This document shows positions 21,759 to 31,504 of a stretch of DNA of 64,000 nucleotides, one piece after another (the first letter of the stretch is position 1; every line of letters starts with the position of its first letter). The position numbers and the translations under genes were made by a program. The stretch spans positions 8,618,001 through 8,682,000 of the forward strand of contig CM106585.1 of NCBI GenBank assembly GCA_048013815.1. The letters are read 5' to 3'. This stretch comes from Setoptus koraiensis. Its lineage: Eukaryota > Arthropoda. The notes beneath the pieces were generated by a model that worked only from the letters and a program-made list of their open reading frames with translations, ran no database searches and was not told where the DNA came from.

Positions 21759-23345
21759 TTAGTTTTGAAATGTGAACTTTGTGAGCATGTGAGGCCCAAA
21801 ACAATCAGAGTTGGCCCTCTTAGAGAGCTTGAAATATCCATTCTCGCCCCATTCGTTGCCGTATGAATTCCTGTATAGCCAATACTCTTGACCGTCTTCT
21901 ATTCCATGACCCACCAACAGCATTGAATGATAACCGTCTTCATTGTAACAATTCTGACCTTGGTGTACCCTGCCTCCATAAGAACTGAAATCAGTGGGTA
22001 CCTCCAAAACGGCCACCATTGGTCCCACTTGTTTCAATATTGTTGGCCAGAATGCTCTATCATGAACAACTTGGAAAGATTCAAAGATTGGCTTCTTATG
22101 ACCGGCAATTCGCCTTTCATTCTCATGGTAAGGACAGAGATATTCTTCAGCTGTTTGTTGATAATTTTTTCGTAGTTCTACGCCCCAATCTTGCAGGAAT
22201 GTTGGCACTGTAATTAAGTCGGCTCCGTCGCAGCCCCTCATTTTATCAACATGTTTGTGGCCGCACTCAATCATGTACCGATCACTGAATTCAACTAACT
22301 TACCCTGTCCTGTCTGTTGACAGTGTATAAATTCCATCAAAGCGATAGCTGTAAATGCATAGGAGCCCCCACAATCACCCTGCTCCCTGGTATCAGCTGC
22401 CAAACAGTCCGATTCTCGCCAGTCAACAAACTTATCCGCGTCATTTGCTTCCTTTTGTACTTGCCCTAAATGATCGGCACTACTATCCAGCTCCAATTTA
22501 CTGCTATCAAAATGCAACAGAGGCGCCTCTTTGCCATACATGTTCGTACCAGCTTCAACTTGTTCGTTGTTGACCTGTTGATTTTTGCCGCTGAGATAAT
22601 TTGACAATTGCCACAACTGACCCCTTATGTACTGTGCACCGTACTTCGATGCAAAATTTGGCTTCCTCGGTTCATCATCATCATTGATCGGACGATTCTT
22701 TCCGTCTTTCATGAGGCCTAATGCTTTTGCGACAATCTCGTAGCCAGGTTGCTTCTCTGCAATTATGCGTTCCAATTCTGGTTTGAGCTCATCCAGATCC
22801 ATATCGAAGGCCTCCTCTTCCGCTCGAATTCTGTTTCTTCGAATTCTTTCGTTGTCCGTCCTAGTCACTGTATTCACGCCGAACTCCTCTCCGAGTGTTA
22901 CATCCGAGTACATCTTTTTCAATTCCTCCGGTGTTCTGTCACTGAATTTATTTATCTTCAAGAAATAATTAAATTTGCCCACCTTGAATCCTAAATTGTG
23001 GATGAAAGTCTTTATTGCACTCTCGGTGAACATTTTCTTTCTAATCAATTCATCTTGATCGTCGAAATAAATTTTCTGAAATTTTTCCTGCTCATCCAAG
23101 GACGAAAACATGCGATCAGAAATCTCGATTAGTATTGGGCAGAGTCGATGGACAACAGCAGAGACGGACTTGTAGTATCTACTTACTTGGTAATGTTCCC
23201 AATCGAACATTTTCGGCAATTCAAATGCCGAGCTTGCGACTTCTAGACCGAGCGTCTGCCAAGACGTGAGCGATTGTATAGAGAACAACAACAAAGTTGA
23301 TGTAGACAGTATAAGAGTCGCTCCATTGTGACTAAACGACCTCAT
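21759..23345 (-). CDS. C1A-7: papain-like protein with catalytic Cys replaced by Ser, probable pseudoprotease
   Basis: By analogy two exons, 23345-23187 and 23087-21759, with a 99-bp intron (GTAAGT...CAG); spliced product 495 residues. The intron is a multiple of three without stops, so retention would give a 528-residue protein. Signal peptide, LPKMFDWEHYQ, I29 domain (HNLGFKVGKFNYFLKINKFSD), EKQPGYEIVAKAL, then a shorter linker lacking the ESxKFVKRVPSTN module. The active-site block is EQGDCGGSYAF, so the nucleophile position (Ser295 spliced) is Ser, not Cys. Gln of the oxyanion hole, His440 (YHSMLLVGHG) and Asn460 (YRNSYG) remain. The usually invariant SEQYxVDCG is SDRYMIECG. Conserved fold with a changed nucleophile and neighbouring motifs points to an inactive homologue, perhaps a binding or inhibitory protein. 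Confidence 0.85.
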   Translation of the reverse strand: MRSFSHNGATLILSTSTLLLFSIQSLTSWQTLGLEVASSAFELPKMFDWEHYQVSRYYKSVSAVVHRLCPILIEISDRMFSSLDEQEKFQKIYFDDQDELIRKKMFTESAIKTFIHNLGFKVGKFNYFLKINKFSDRTPEELKKMYSDVTLGEEFGVNTVTRTDNERIRRNRIRAEEEAFDMDLDELKPELERIIAEKQPGYEIVAKALGLMKDGKNRPINDDDEPRKPNFASKYGAQYIRGQLWQLSNYLSGKNQQVNNEQVEAGTNMYGKEAPLLHFDSSKLELDSSADHLGQVQKEANDADKFVDWRESDCLAADTREQGDCGGSYAFTAIALMEFIHCQQTGQGKLVEFSDRYMIECGHKHVDKMRGCDGADLITVPTFLQDWGVELRKNYQQTAEEYLCPYHENERRIAGHKKPIFESFQVVHDRAFWPTILKQVGPMVAVLEVPTDFSSYGGRVHQGQNCYNEDGYHSMLLVGHGIEDGQEYWLYRNSYGNEWGENGYFKLSKRANSDCFGPHMLTKFTFQN

Positions 23346-23791
23346 CTTATCACTCCGAGTGTTTTATCTGTTTGCTCTGTTTTCTGTCGTATCAGTGGTC
23401 CGAACGAATCTGATATTGTCTGTATCTTTGATCAGTTTTAAATGAATTAAAAGTGAAATTATTCTAGAGACAGGAGATAGCTGGTGTGTGCTCAATCGAC
23501 AAACAAGTTCCTATTTGTGAGCGTTCTTGGATCTCGGACAAATTTTTGCGTTCGCACACCCGCGATAGAATTGCTTTGAAGTTCTATATATAGCAGATCG
23601 AATTTGTCAAATATCAGTGGCCCTTCTCTCAAGTTATCTAGTCTCTTGGTTATATTGTCAACAGTCTAGACAGATTGCCCAAAAAATTCCACGGTGTCGC
23701 ACGACTTTAGCTAGTAGATCGATCGTCATTGCTACTTTTGATATTAAAAGCTTTATTTTTTAGGATTCGAAATTATTCATTTACATGACAC

Positions 23792-25538
23792 CTAGTACAA
23801 ATCATCAAATCTTTCAACTTCCCGATCTTCAGCTCGAAAGCTAAATCTCGTGTTTAGGTGAGGTCCAAAACATTCTTCCTTGGCCTCTTTCGATAGCTTG
23901 AAATAACCTTGTTCGCCCCAATAATATCCATGTGAATTCCTATAGAGCCAATACTCCTGGCCATCTTCTATTCCATGGCCTATCAACACCATCGCGTGCA
24001 AATCTTCTTCGTTTTGACAATTTTGGCCCTGATGCACTCCACCACCATAGAAACTAAAATCAGTAGGCACTACTACTACGGATAACAAGGGACCCGATTC
24101 TTTTAGTATTTCCGGCCAAAGGGCTCTTTGATAGATATCATAGAACATTTCGAAAGATGGCTTCATAAAACCAGCATGATCACTATTTTCATATGGGCAG
24201 GTGGATTCTTTGGCTTTATAGGGATAATTTGAGCTCAATTCAACACCCCATTCATAGACGAACTGCGCCATGGACTCTATAGCGGCCCCATCGCAGCCAT
24301 TCATGTCATCGACATGCCCCTTACCACAATCAACTATGTACTGCTCACTAAACGGAACTAATTTACCTGTTTGATGGCAATGTAAGAATTCCATGAGAGC
24401 AATGGTGGCGAAGGCGTAGCAAGATCCGCATTTTTTTTGATCCCGAACGATTGTCAAACAGCCAGATTCGCGCCAATCCACAAAATACCTGTTCTCTAGG
24501 CCAAGCTCATCATCCAGGCTCCTTTTTACTCTGACAGAATTTGTTTTCTCGAACTTGTCGCGATCAGACAGTCTAGACAATTGTTCATCAACATATTGGG
24601 CACCGGATATTTTCATGTTCGGCACCTCTATGTGTTCATCGCTAGTTTCGCCAATCGACTGATCGCTCATTTCAATCGGTTCATATAAGGGATTAGTGGA
24701 CGGCACTAGTTTCGTAAATTTGCCGCTCTCGTCTGGTGCTACCTCATCTACTATTGATCTAAAATCGTTGATTTCCACATTAGCGAAATTCCTTGGTATT
24801 GTGGTGGCTTGACTGTTTTTTCTGGTGGCTGACGATCGCATCTTTCTCCTATTTGTTCCATCGTCGATTCTAATCCCTAACTGCTGCGCTATGATCTCAT
24901 AACCTGGCTTTTTCTCCTCAATCACTCTAGACAGCTCTTGTTTTAACTGATCAACATCCATGTCTACGTAGGCTTGCTGTTGTTCAGTCGGTGGTTTATT
25001 ATCGAAATCGCTGCTCTGATACTCTTTTCCACTGTTCCTCTTGAACGATCCCAATTTCAAACCTGAGTACATTTTCTTGATTTCCTCTGGTGTGTTATCG
25101 GTGAATTGATTTATGCTCAGGAAATAGGTAAATTTGCCCATCCTGAAACCCAAATTGTGGATAAATGTCTTCAAAGCGTTCGCAATGAATATCTTATTTC
25201 TAATTAATTCATCTCTGCCACCGGTATATGCCTTTTGGAAGGCTTGCTGCATTTTTGTGAGGAAACGTTCAACGAGCAATTAATTCGGTTGCGTTGCTTG
25301 ATTAAGTTCGTGATTTATTGAGACATCTGTTGATATTGAATTTCTGGCAACTTGACTGATTCTCAGCCTACTTTTGACTTACTTTGTAGCGATTCCAGTT
25401 GAAAATATTCGGCAGTTTAATGTTTTGGCTCGTAGGTCTTCCGGCGGCGTCCTGAGCAAAGGTTTGCCATGACAGAGGTGATTGTATACATAGCGACAGG
25501 GCCACAAACGTCACTAATACAAGACAGATTGACCTCAT
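23792..25538 (-). CDS. C1A-8: papain-like cysteine protease with long linker propeptide
   Basis: Exons 25538-25383 and 25246-23792, 136-bp phase-0 intron, 536 residues. Signal peptide starting MRSICLV, LPNIFNWNRYK, I29 domain (HNLGFRMGKFTYFLSINQFTD), EKKPGYEIIAQQL, ESGKFTKLVPSTN, QYVDEQLSRLS, then RVKR (291-294), a clean furin-type site, 15 residues before the mature strand RYFVDWRESGCL. Active site QKKCGSCYAF (Cys328), LHAMVLIGHG (His469), YRNSHG (Asn489). It has the shortest linker of the active copies and no LTPYEAH tail, ending in an acidic FRAEDREVERFDDLY. GCNGG is GCDGA. It groups with C1A-6. Confidence 0.9.
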
Positions 25539-26089
25539 ATCACCTTTTTCTGTTGCTCTTTCTATCAGAACGCCTTTCTGAAACTTTTTTAGATTTACAC
25601 TCAAGTCACCCGTATTTTTACTAACTTAGTAACTGCGCTATTGTAAACGAAATGTGCACTTTCCACTTGTAGATGCACCCAGTTTTGAATGGTTATCAAT
25701 CTGACTATATTACTCCGAAAATATACTCAGCAAAAATTGAGAGGCGAGAAGGAATCATGACAAATCCCAGATTGTTTACCTGATAGTTTAGCAGGTACTT
25801 TGTGTTGCTTCGCGGTCCAAATATAGCACGAAAATCAATCTATTTTTGCCACAAGAGTGAAAATAGAGCGACAGATTCGCGATGATTTCAGCAACTTTGG
25901 AAGCAAGTATTTCGCCTCGTGCAAACATGTCCCGATGGACTAGAAAACCGTATGGTTCAGCGGCGATCTGAGATGGAACCAACCAAAGAACTCACGAATG
26001 AAAAAATTTTCTGTTATTGTTTTTCTCTGACTTATACATTTTTCTGCAGTATTTCTTCCTGCTTCGAAATCGCATTTTCTTTCTCTCGA
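25539..26089. other. intergenic, no gene seen
   Basis: Spacer between C1A-8 and C1A-9. No repeat, promoter or coding signal is recognised. Confidence 0.35.
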
Positions 26090-27872
26090 CTATCCCGATG
26101 CTGGACCATTGTAGGCCACAAACTTGGCCCTCTCAAGCTGGTAAGGGCCGAATCCTTTGAACAGGCCCCTCAAGTAGGCCTCGGATAACGTGGTGTATTG
26201 TTTACTGATTGGCGGAATCTTCCCCACGAAGTCCACATTTGCTATATTGGCCTGAAAATAGCAGTCCGTAGTGGTGTATCTGGCCAATTTGAAATGGCCC
26301 GATTCGCCCCAGTCGTGTCCGTGCGAATTGCGAAGCAGCCAATATTCTTGGCCGTCCTCAATGCCGTGGCCCACTACGAGCATGGCATGCATGCCATGGC
26401 TCTCTTTGCAATTGTGTCCCTGGTGCACCTTGCCGCCATAAAAATGAAAATCTTTCGGTTTGATGATAATCACGATAAATGGACCGTTTTCCTTTAGCAT
26501 TTTTGGCCAATTGGCTATATTTTGTTCCATCGTGAAACTCTTCACCACTGGCTTCAAAAATCCGGCCCGTTGCCAATCGTTTTTGTCGTAGGGGCACGTT
26601 GAATCCCTGAATAGGAAGGGATAATTGAAGCGCAACTCAACGCCCCAATCCATGATAAACTTGGCCATTCCGGCCATATTTCCGCCATCGCATCCCTCTA
26701 GATCTACATGTCTGCCGCAATCTATCATGTACTGTTCGCTGAACGGCACCAGTTTTCCTGTTTGCTGACAATGGGCCCATTCTAGCATGGCCATTGTCGC
26801 AAAAGCATAGCACGCCCCACAGTGTTCCTGGCTCCGAGGAACCGTTAGACAATTTGAGTTGCGCCAATCAACGAAGATCTCATTTACACGATTCTTTTTG
26901 TTGTTGACCTGCGACGAGCCATGCTCTACTTGGGCCGGTTTGCTGTTGCTGTTTGCGCCAAACACCTTGTTCAGTTGTTCTCGAACTAATTTAACCTGAG
27001 GCATTTGATTGAGAGCATAAACTAGATCGTTGGCAAATAAATCCAAAGCACGCCGATCGGTGTCGCTGTCAGCGGACGATTGGCTCACCATTTCGACAGG
27101 TTGATAATTGTCGTTTGTTGAGGGCACTCGTCGCACAAATTTGTAACTCTCCTTCGCGGTGGCAACCTTAGTCGCCGTATTAAAGTCGCTAATGCCCAAT
27201 GTGGCCTCGCCTCTTTTACTGTCGGCATGTCCGTCAATCTTGACCTCAAGCTCTCTCGCCAGTATTTCGTAGCCGGGCTCCTTTTGCTCGATAACACGCG
27301 CAAGTTCTCGTTTCAACTCGGCCAAATCTAGGCCAATCGTCGCGGGCTCATCGTCGTCGTCAACATGCCCACTATCGTCCACTATGCCGGGCGCAACAGG
27401 TAGCTTGTCCTTGGCGAAGCCTGCCGACAATCGTCTCAGTTCGCCTTCCGAAAAATCAGAAAATTGATTGACTTTCAGAAAGTAGCTTGTGTGGCCTATT
27501 TTAAAGGCAATATTGTGCAAAAACGTCCCCAACGCGTTGGCCACAAACAATTTCTTTCGGGCTATCTCTTCCCTGACGGTGGGATAAACCTTATCAAAGG
27601 CTAACTGAAACAGAATTTTCGTGTAAAAGGCAGCAAACATTATCATGGAAGTGAACAGTTTTCGCTCTCATCAGCTATCTGCGTCGTTCGTCACCAAGAC
27701 GCTGCGCACTTACCTTGTATTGGGCCCAATCGAATAGTTTCGGCAGTTGAAAATGTACGTTGTCAGAGTGATCGGCCGTTGCTGAATAATTCAAAAACAG
27801 TAAAAACACGATCAACGATGATAGCACGAATATCACCGACGAGCCTAGGCCCCGGTTACTTATTGGATTCAT
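26090..27872 (-). CDS. C1A-9: papain-like cysteine protease with long linker propeptide
   Basis: Exons 27872-27714 and 27604-26090, 109-bp phase-0 intron, 557 residues. Signal peptide (VIFVLSSLIVFLLFLNYSATA), LPKLFDWAQYK, I29 domain (ARKKLFVANALG, HNIAFKIGHTSYFLKVNQFSD), EKxPGY module as QKEPGYEILAREL, ESYKFVRRVPSTN, LVREQLNKVFG, no furin-like site, then the C1A domain: QEHCGACYAF (Cys318), MHAMLVVGHG (His459), LRNSHG (Asn479), GCDGGN. It keeps a variant of the C-terminal tail (TLSEAYLRGLFKG). Third codon positions are visibly richer in G/C than in C1A-1 to -8. It lies head-to-head with C1A-10, its closest relative by the FIMDWGVEL region, so the pair probably arose by inverted duplication. 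Confidence 0.9.
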
Positions 27873-28462
27873 CTAATTTTATAATTTTTAGAATTTTTTT
27901 CCGATGCTCGCCACTCACAACTCAACTTATTTGCGACTCTTGCTTGATTCAATCTGAAACTGTTGTCCCAAGAACATTGCTTGAAACAATGCCATCGGAT
28001 CTACAGTTTCGATGGCATCGTTTACAAAGCGTTTTCGCTGTTGTTCACAAATTCCAGTGGCATGTGTTCGCGATATGTTTTTATTTTTTGCGACAAACAG
28101 ACGGGCTGTTGCGATTTTTATATTTAGAAAATTCAACACCTCGAGCGAAACATTCGGCAGAGATTGAGAGCCAGCGAGTGCATGCATCAGGAACGGTACA
28201 CAATGATTGACGAGTGAAAATAGATCGCACCTTATTTGAATTTCATCGAGACCATGCAAGCAAATTGATAGAATGGGACTTGGTTTTATGAAACCCGCAT
28301 ACAACAAGCGAAAATTCCACCGAGGATCTGTCGAAATATCGGGCAACTAACTATCGGCGCTTTGCTGATCAATTTGTCGCACTGTCAGATGATAGTTTGC
28401 TTATTGTTGTTATTAGGCAATTTATTCAGTATTATTATTATTATTAGGTGATTAACAAAGAA
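27873..28462. promoter_or_regulatory. shared upstream region of the head-to-head pair C1A-9 / C1A-10
   Basis: 590 bp separate the two divergent start codons and must hold both promoters. TTTATATTTAG at about 28117-28127 resembles the ATTTATATTTAG of the conserved upstream element of C1A-1 to -5. A TTATTATTATTA microsatellite lies at about 28431-28445. A 139-codon minus frame here is not supported as a gene. Confidence 0.35.
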
Positions 28463-30571
28463 ATGAATTTTGTTGCCGTTAATTTTTTCGTATTAACGGC
28501 GGTTTTGCTGCTCTGCGTGCAGTTGGCGAACGTCTCTTGCATCAAAAATCCAGCGCCCAACGAATTATCGAAGGCCTCTAGCTGGGATCGTTTCAAGGTA
28601 AGTCGCTAGGATACGTTATGCTGAAACATTGAAAAGAAACGAGCACTTTGGATAAACTGAAATATTCTGATATATTGTCACCGGTGAAACAGGAGACTAT
28701 CCAGGATGGCTACTCGATTCTTCAGGCCAAACTGACGAAGAAGAAGACGGCGATTGGCGACGCGCTGGCAAATCTGCAACTACCAAAGATGTTCGAGTGG
28801 GACCGATACAAGGTGAGTTCGCGGCCCGCGACCGGACGAATCGCACAATTCGAAGTCGATATTGATCTTAGTTATAATTGTAATTATGAAAATGTTACCA
28901 ATGAAATCGCATTTGATAATTTCATCGATTTGTGGCGAATTGCAGGAGGCCTTTGTGAAAGTTTATCCCAGCATCAGGGAGGAGCTGGCGAGAAAGAAGA
29001 TATTTGTGGCGAGCGCGCTCAAAATCTACGCACACAATGTGGCCTTCAAGATGGGCCTGGTGAAGCATTTTCTGAAATTGAACCAACTGGCCGACAGCAC
29101 GCCAGAAGAAATGGGCAGGATGTACATGCGAGCGAATCGATCCGACAGCGGCGCCGGCAGCAACAAGACGAAAGAGGCTCCGAATTCGAGCGTCCTGCCG
29201 GAAGGTCTGAGTTTGGAGCAACTACGGGAGCAATTGGCGCGCATTGTCGTGGAAAAGCAACCAGGCTACGAGATTGTTGTCGAGCAGCTCAAAATCAAGA
29301 TTGACAATCAGACACAAAATGGTAGAAATGGGAAAAATGGGAGAAAAATGAGAAAAAAAGTGTCTCCGGCCGCTGGCGACACCGAGCCGAAATCGACGCC
29401 AGCTTCGAGGGGCCCCGTGACCAGAAAGCGAAAGCTAGCTCAAGATAAGCGCGACAAGCAGCGACTGATAGACGAGCTGGAGTCGTTGGTGGATGTTCCG
29501 GGGGAGCCCAAGGAGAGTGCCAAATACGTGAAGAAGGTGCCGCCGACAAACAAAAACTATCGACCCATTGAGCTGCTCAGTCAGGCCCCCGGTGGCGGAT
29601 ACGCGGATAATTCGGGCCGATTGTCCGAAAAAGAATTGCAATGGTTAGAATCGCAGCAGCCAAGAGGCAGCCAGGGTATGGTGCGAGAGCAACTGTTGAG
29701 CGCCCTCAGTTTGGGTCAAGACGTCGACAGCGGCCCGACCGATATGGAAATAGATACGCCCGCCGCGCCGACAATAATGAATCGGGTGTATGTGGATTGG
29801 CGCGACTCAGGCTGCCTGACTGTGCCGAGACACCAGGGCTGGTGCAACAGTTGTTACGCGTTTGCCTATGTGGCCCTAATGGAGTGGTGGCATTGTAAAC
29901 AAACGGGACAATTGGTGCCATTTAGCGAACAATACATGGTCGATTGTGGCCGGCACACGGGTATGAGCGGTTGCATGGGGGGCAATATGCCCGGCATTGG
30001 CAAGTTCATTATGGATTGGGGCGTGGAGTTGCGCTCAAATTATCCGTACATGGGCAAAGATTCTGTTTGTCCGTACGAACCGCACGAATGGGTGCATGCC
30101 GGCTACAAGAGGCCCCTGATAAGCAGATTTACCACGGCGCTGAACATGGGCATGTGGCCGCTGTTGTTGAAACACAGTGGGCCCATAATAGTTTCGCTGA
30201 GAATACCCCAGGACTTTCAGTTTTACGGCGGTCAGGTGCACAATGGCGACAATTGTGCCCTGACGCCGGACGGATTTGTTCATGCAATGCTGCTGGTCGG
30301 ACATGGCATCGACGACGGCCAAGAGTATTGGCTGTTGCGCAACTCGCACGGCTATCAATGGGGCGAGGCCGGCTACTTTAAATTGTCCACACGGGCCAAT
30401 GCCGAGTGTTTCTACGAGGCCAACGAGGCCGAATTTGACTTTATCAACGAAAACATGCACCCATTAGAGACCAGCCTCGACGGAGCGCAGTGGCGAACCG
30501 TGAGCCCGTCCGAGGCCCTCTGGCGGGGCATGGCCGACAAGGACCTAAGCGACGTCAAGGTGTTCTATTAG
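28463..30571 (+). CDS. C1A-10: papain-like cysteine protease with an extra 5' exon
   Basis: Three exons, all phase 0: 28463-28597, 28693-28812, 28946-30571; 626 residues. Exon 1 encodes a signal peptide and ends ASSWDRFK. Exon 2 ends LQLPKMFEWDRYK, the usual end of exon 1 in sister genes. So two exons end in WDRxK and either could join exon 3. Exon 3 has the I29 domain (ARKKIFVASALK, HNVAFKMG, FLKLNQLAD), EKQPGYEIVVEQL, a basic segment, ESAKYVKKVPPTN, MVREQLLSALS, then QGWCNSCYAF (Cys388; Gly of CGSC is Asn), VHAMLLVGHG (His531), LRNSHG (Asn551). GCNGG is GCMGG. C-terminal tail TVSPSEALWRGM. Poly(A) signal AATAAA at 30595-30600. It is GC-rich at third positions like C1A-9 and the only array member on the plus strand. 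Confidence 0.9.
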
Positions 30572-30896
30572 TCCACTGCTGGGTGTGTACAAACAATAAA
30601 CGGATACAGTGTAAATGGCAACGATGGGGCCCCGATTTGCGTGTGTGAGGCTCGCCTCGGCTCACATTGTGTGCATGTAGCATGTATTTTTTGACACGAG
30701 CTGCGAGTGATAAATCGGATACCGATTTCGGATCGATTGGTCTGACGGGGCCGTTGGCTCCGTCACGGGGGCCGCGTGCCATGTGCCGGGCCCATATGTG
30801 CGTGATCTGTTTGTTTTCAAGATTCACGGCGAGTCCAATCAAAGTCACATCAGCAACCATTATCGTTGTTATAACTGCGGGCTGATTTGTGGTGGC

Positions 30897-30940
30897 GTAT
30901 TGTTGTCGTATTGTTGTCGTATTGTTGTCGTATCGTTGTC
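30897..30940. repeat. 11-bp tandem repeat, 4 copies
   Basis: Four copies of GTATTGTTGTC; the fourth has one change. Confidence 0.8.
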
Positions 30941-31476
30941 GTAAATAGCCCGCGTGTACATGTTGCAGTGTCGTCCACTGACAGCCATCGTGACTGATCA
31001 CCGGCGCACCGATGCTAATGACAGCCATGTGTTGTGTGTCACCGGGGGTCATTTGTTGAGCGTTTATTCATTGAGAGTCTTGCTTGAGTGTGTGCGCTGG
31101 CCTCGAAAGGGTTCGCTCACAGGAAGTGAGCATCAGGTTTGTGTGTGACGGGCATAGATCACACACTAAGCGGCGCTCGTTAATTTGTTGACCACGCAAC
31201 CATTGACTCGGCGGCGGCGGCGGCGGCGCCGTTGAACCCGAGCCGCGAAAACTGGAGCGAAAACCCGAGCCAAAACTCAAACTCAAACTGGAGCGAGTTA
31301 AGTGCGGGTTGCGTCATCGTTGTGCCAGTAGCTGCATGAGCGAATCATGAGCGGGCCAGTCGATCGGCATTGCGCAATTGGTGACACTGGCACGCCGAAT
31401 GCGTTGTGAGCATGAGAGAACGACAGCGAGATAAAACCATTAACGATGTTGCAGCGACAGAAATAAACACAAAGGA

Positions 31477-31504
31477 TATATAAATGTAGCGGGTGCCGTC
31501 AGTC
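31477..31504 (+). promoter_or_regulatory. candidate core promoter (TATA + TCAGTC)
   Basis: TATATAAA (31477-31484) is followed by TCAGTC (31499-31504), the arthropod initiator consensus, 24 bp from the first T of the TATA to the A of the initiator. No coding exon is seen close by. It may drive a non-coding first exon of the 35202 gene or a non-coding RNA. Confidence 0.3.

Noticed and set aside
27927-28346. 139-codon minus-strand frame in the C1A-9/C1A-10 spacer
   Set aside because: Lies in a region that must hold two promoters, has no family resemblance and starts without clear context; likely chance.
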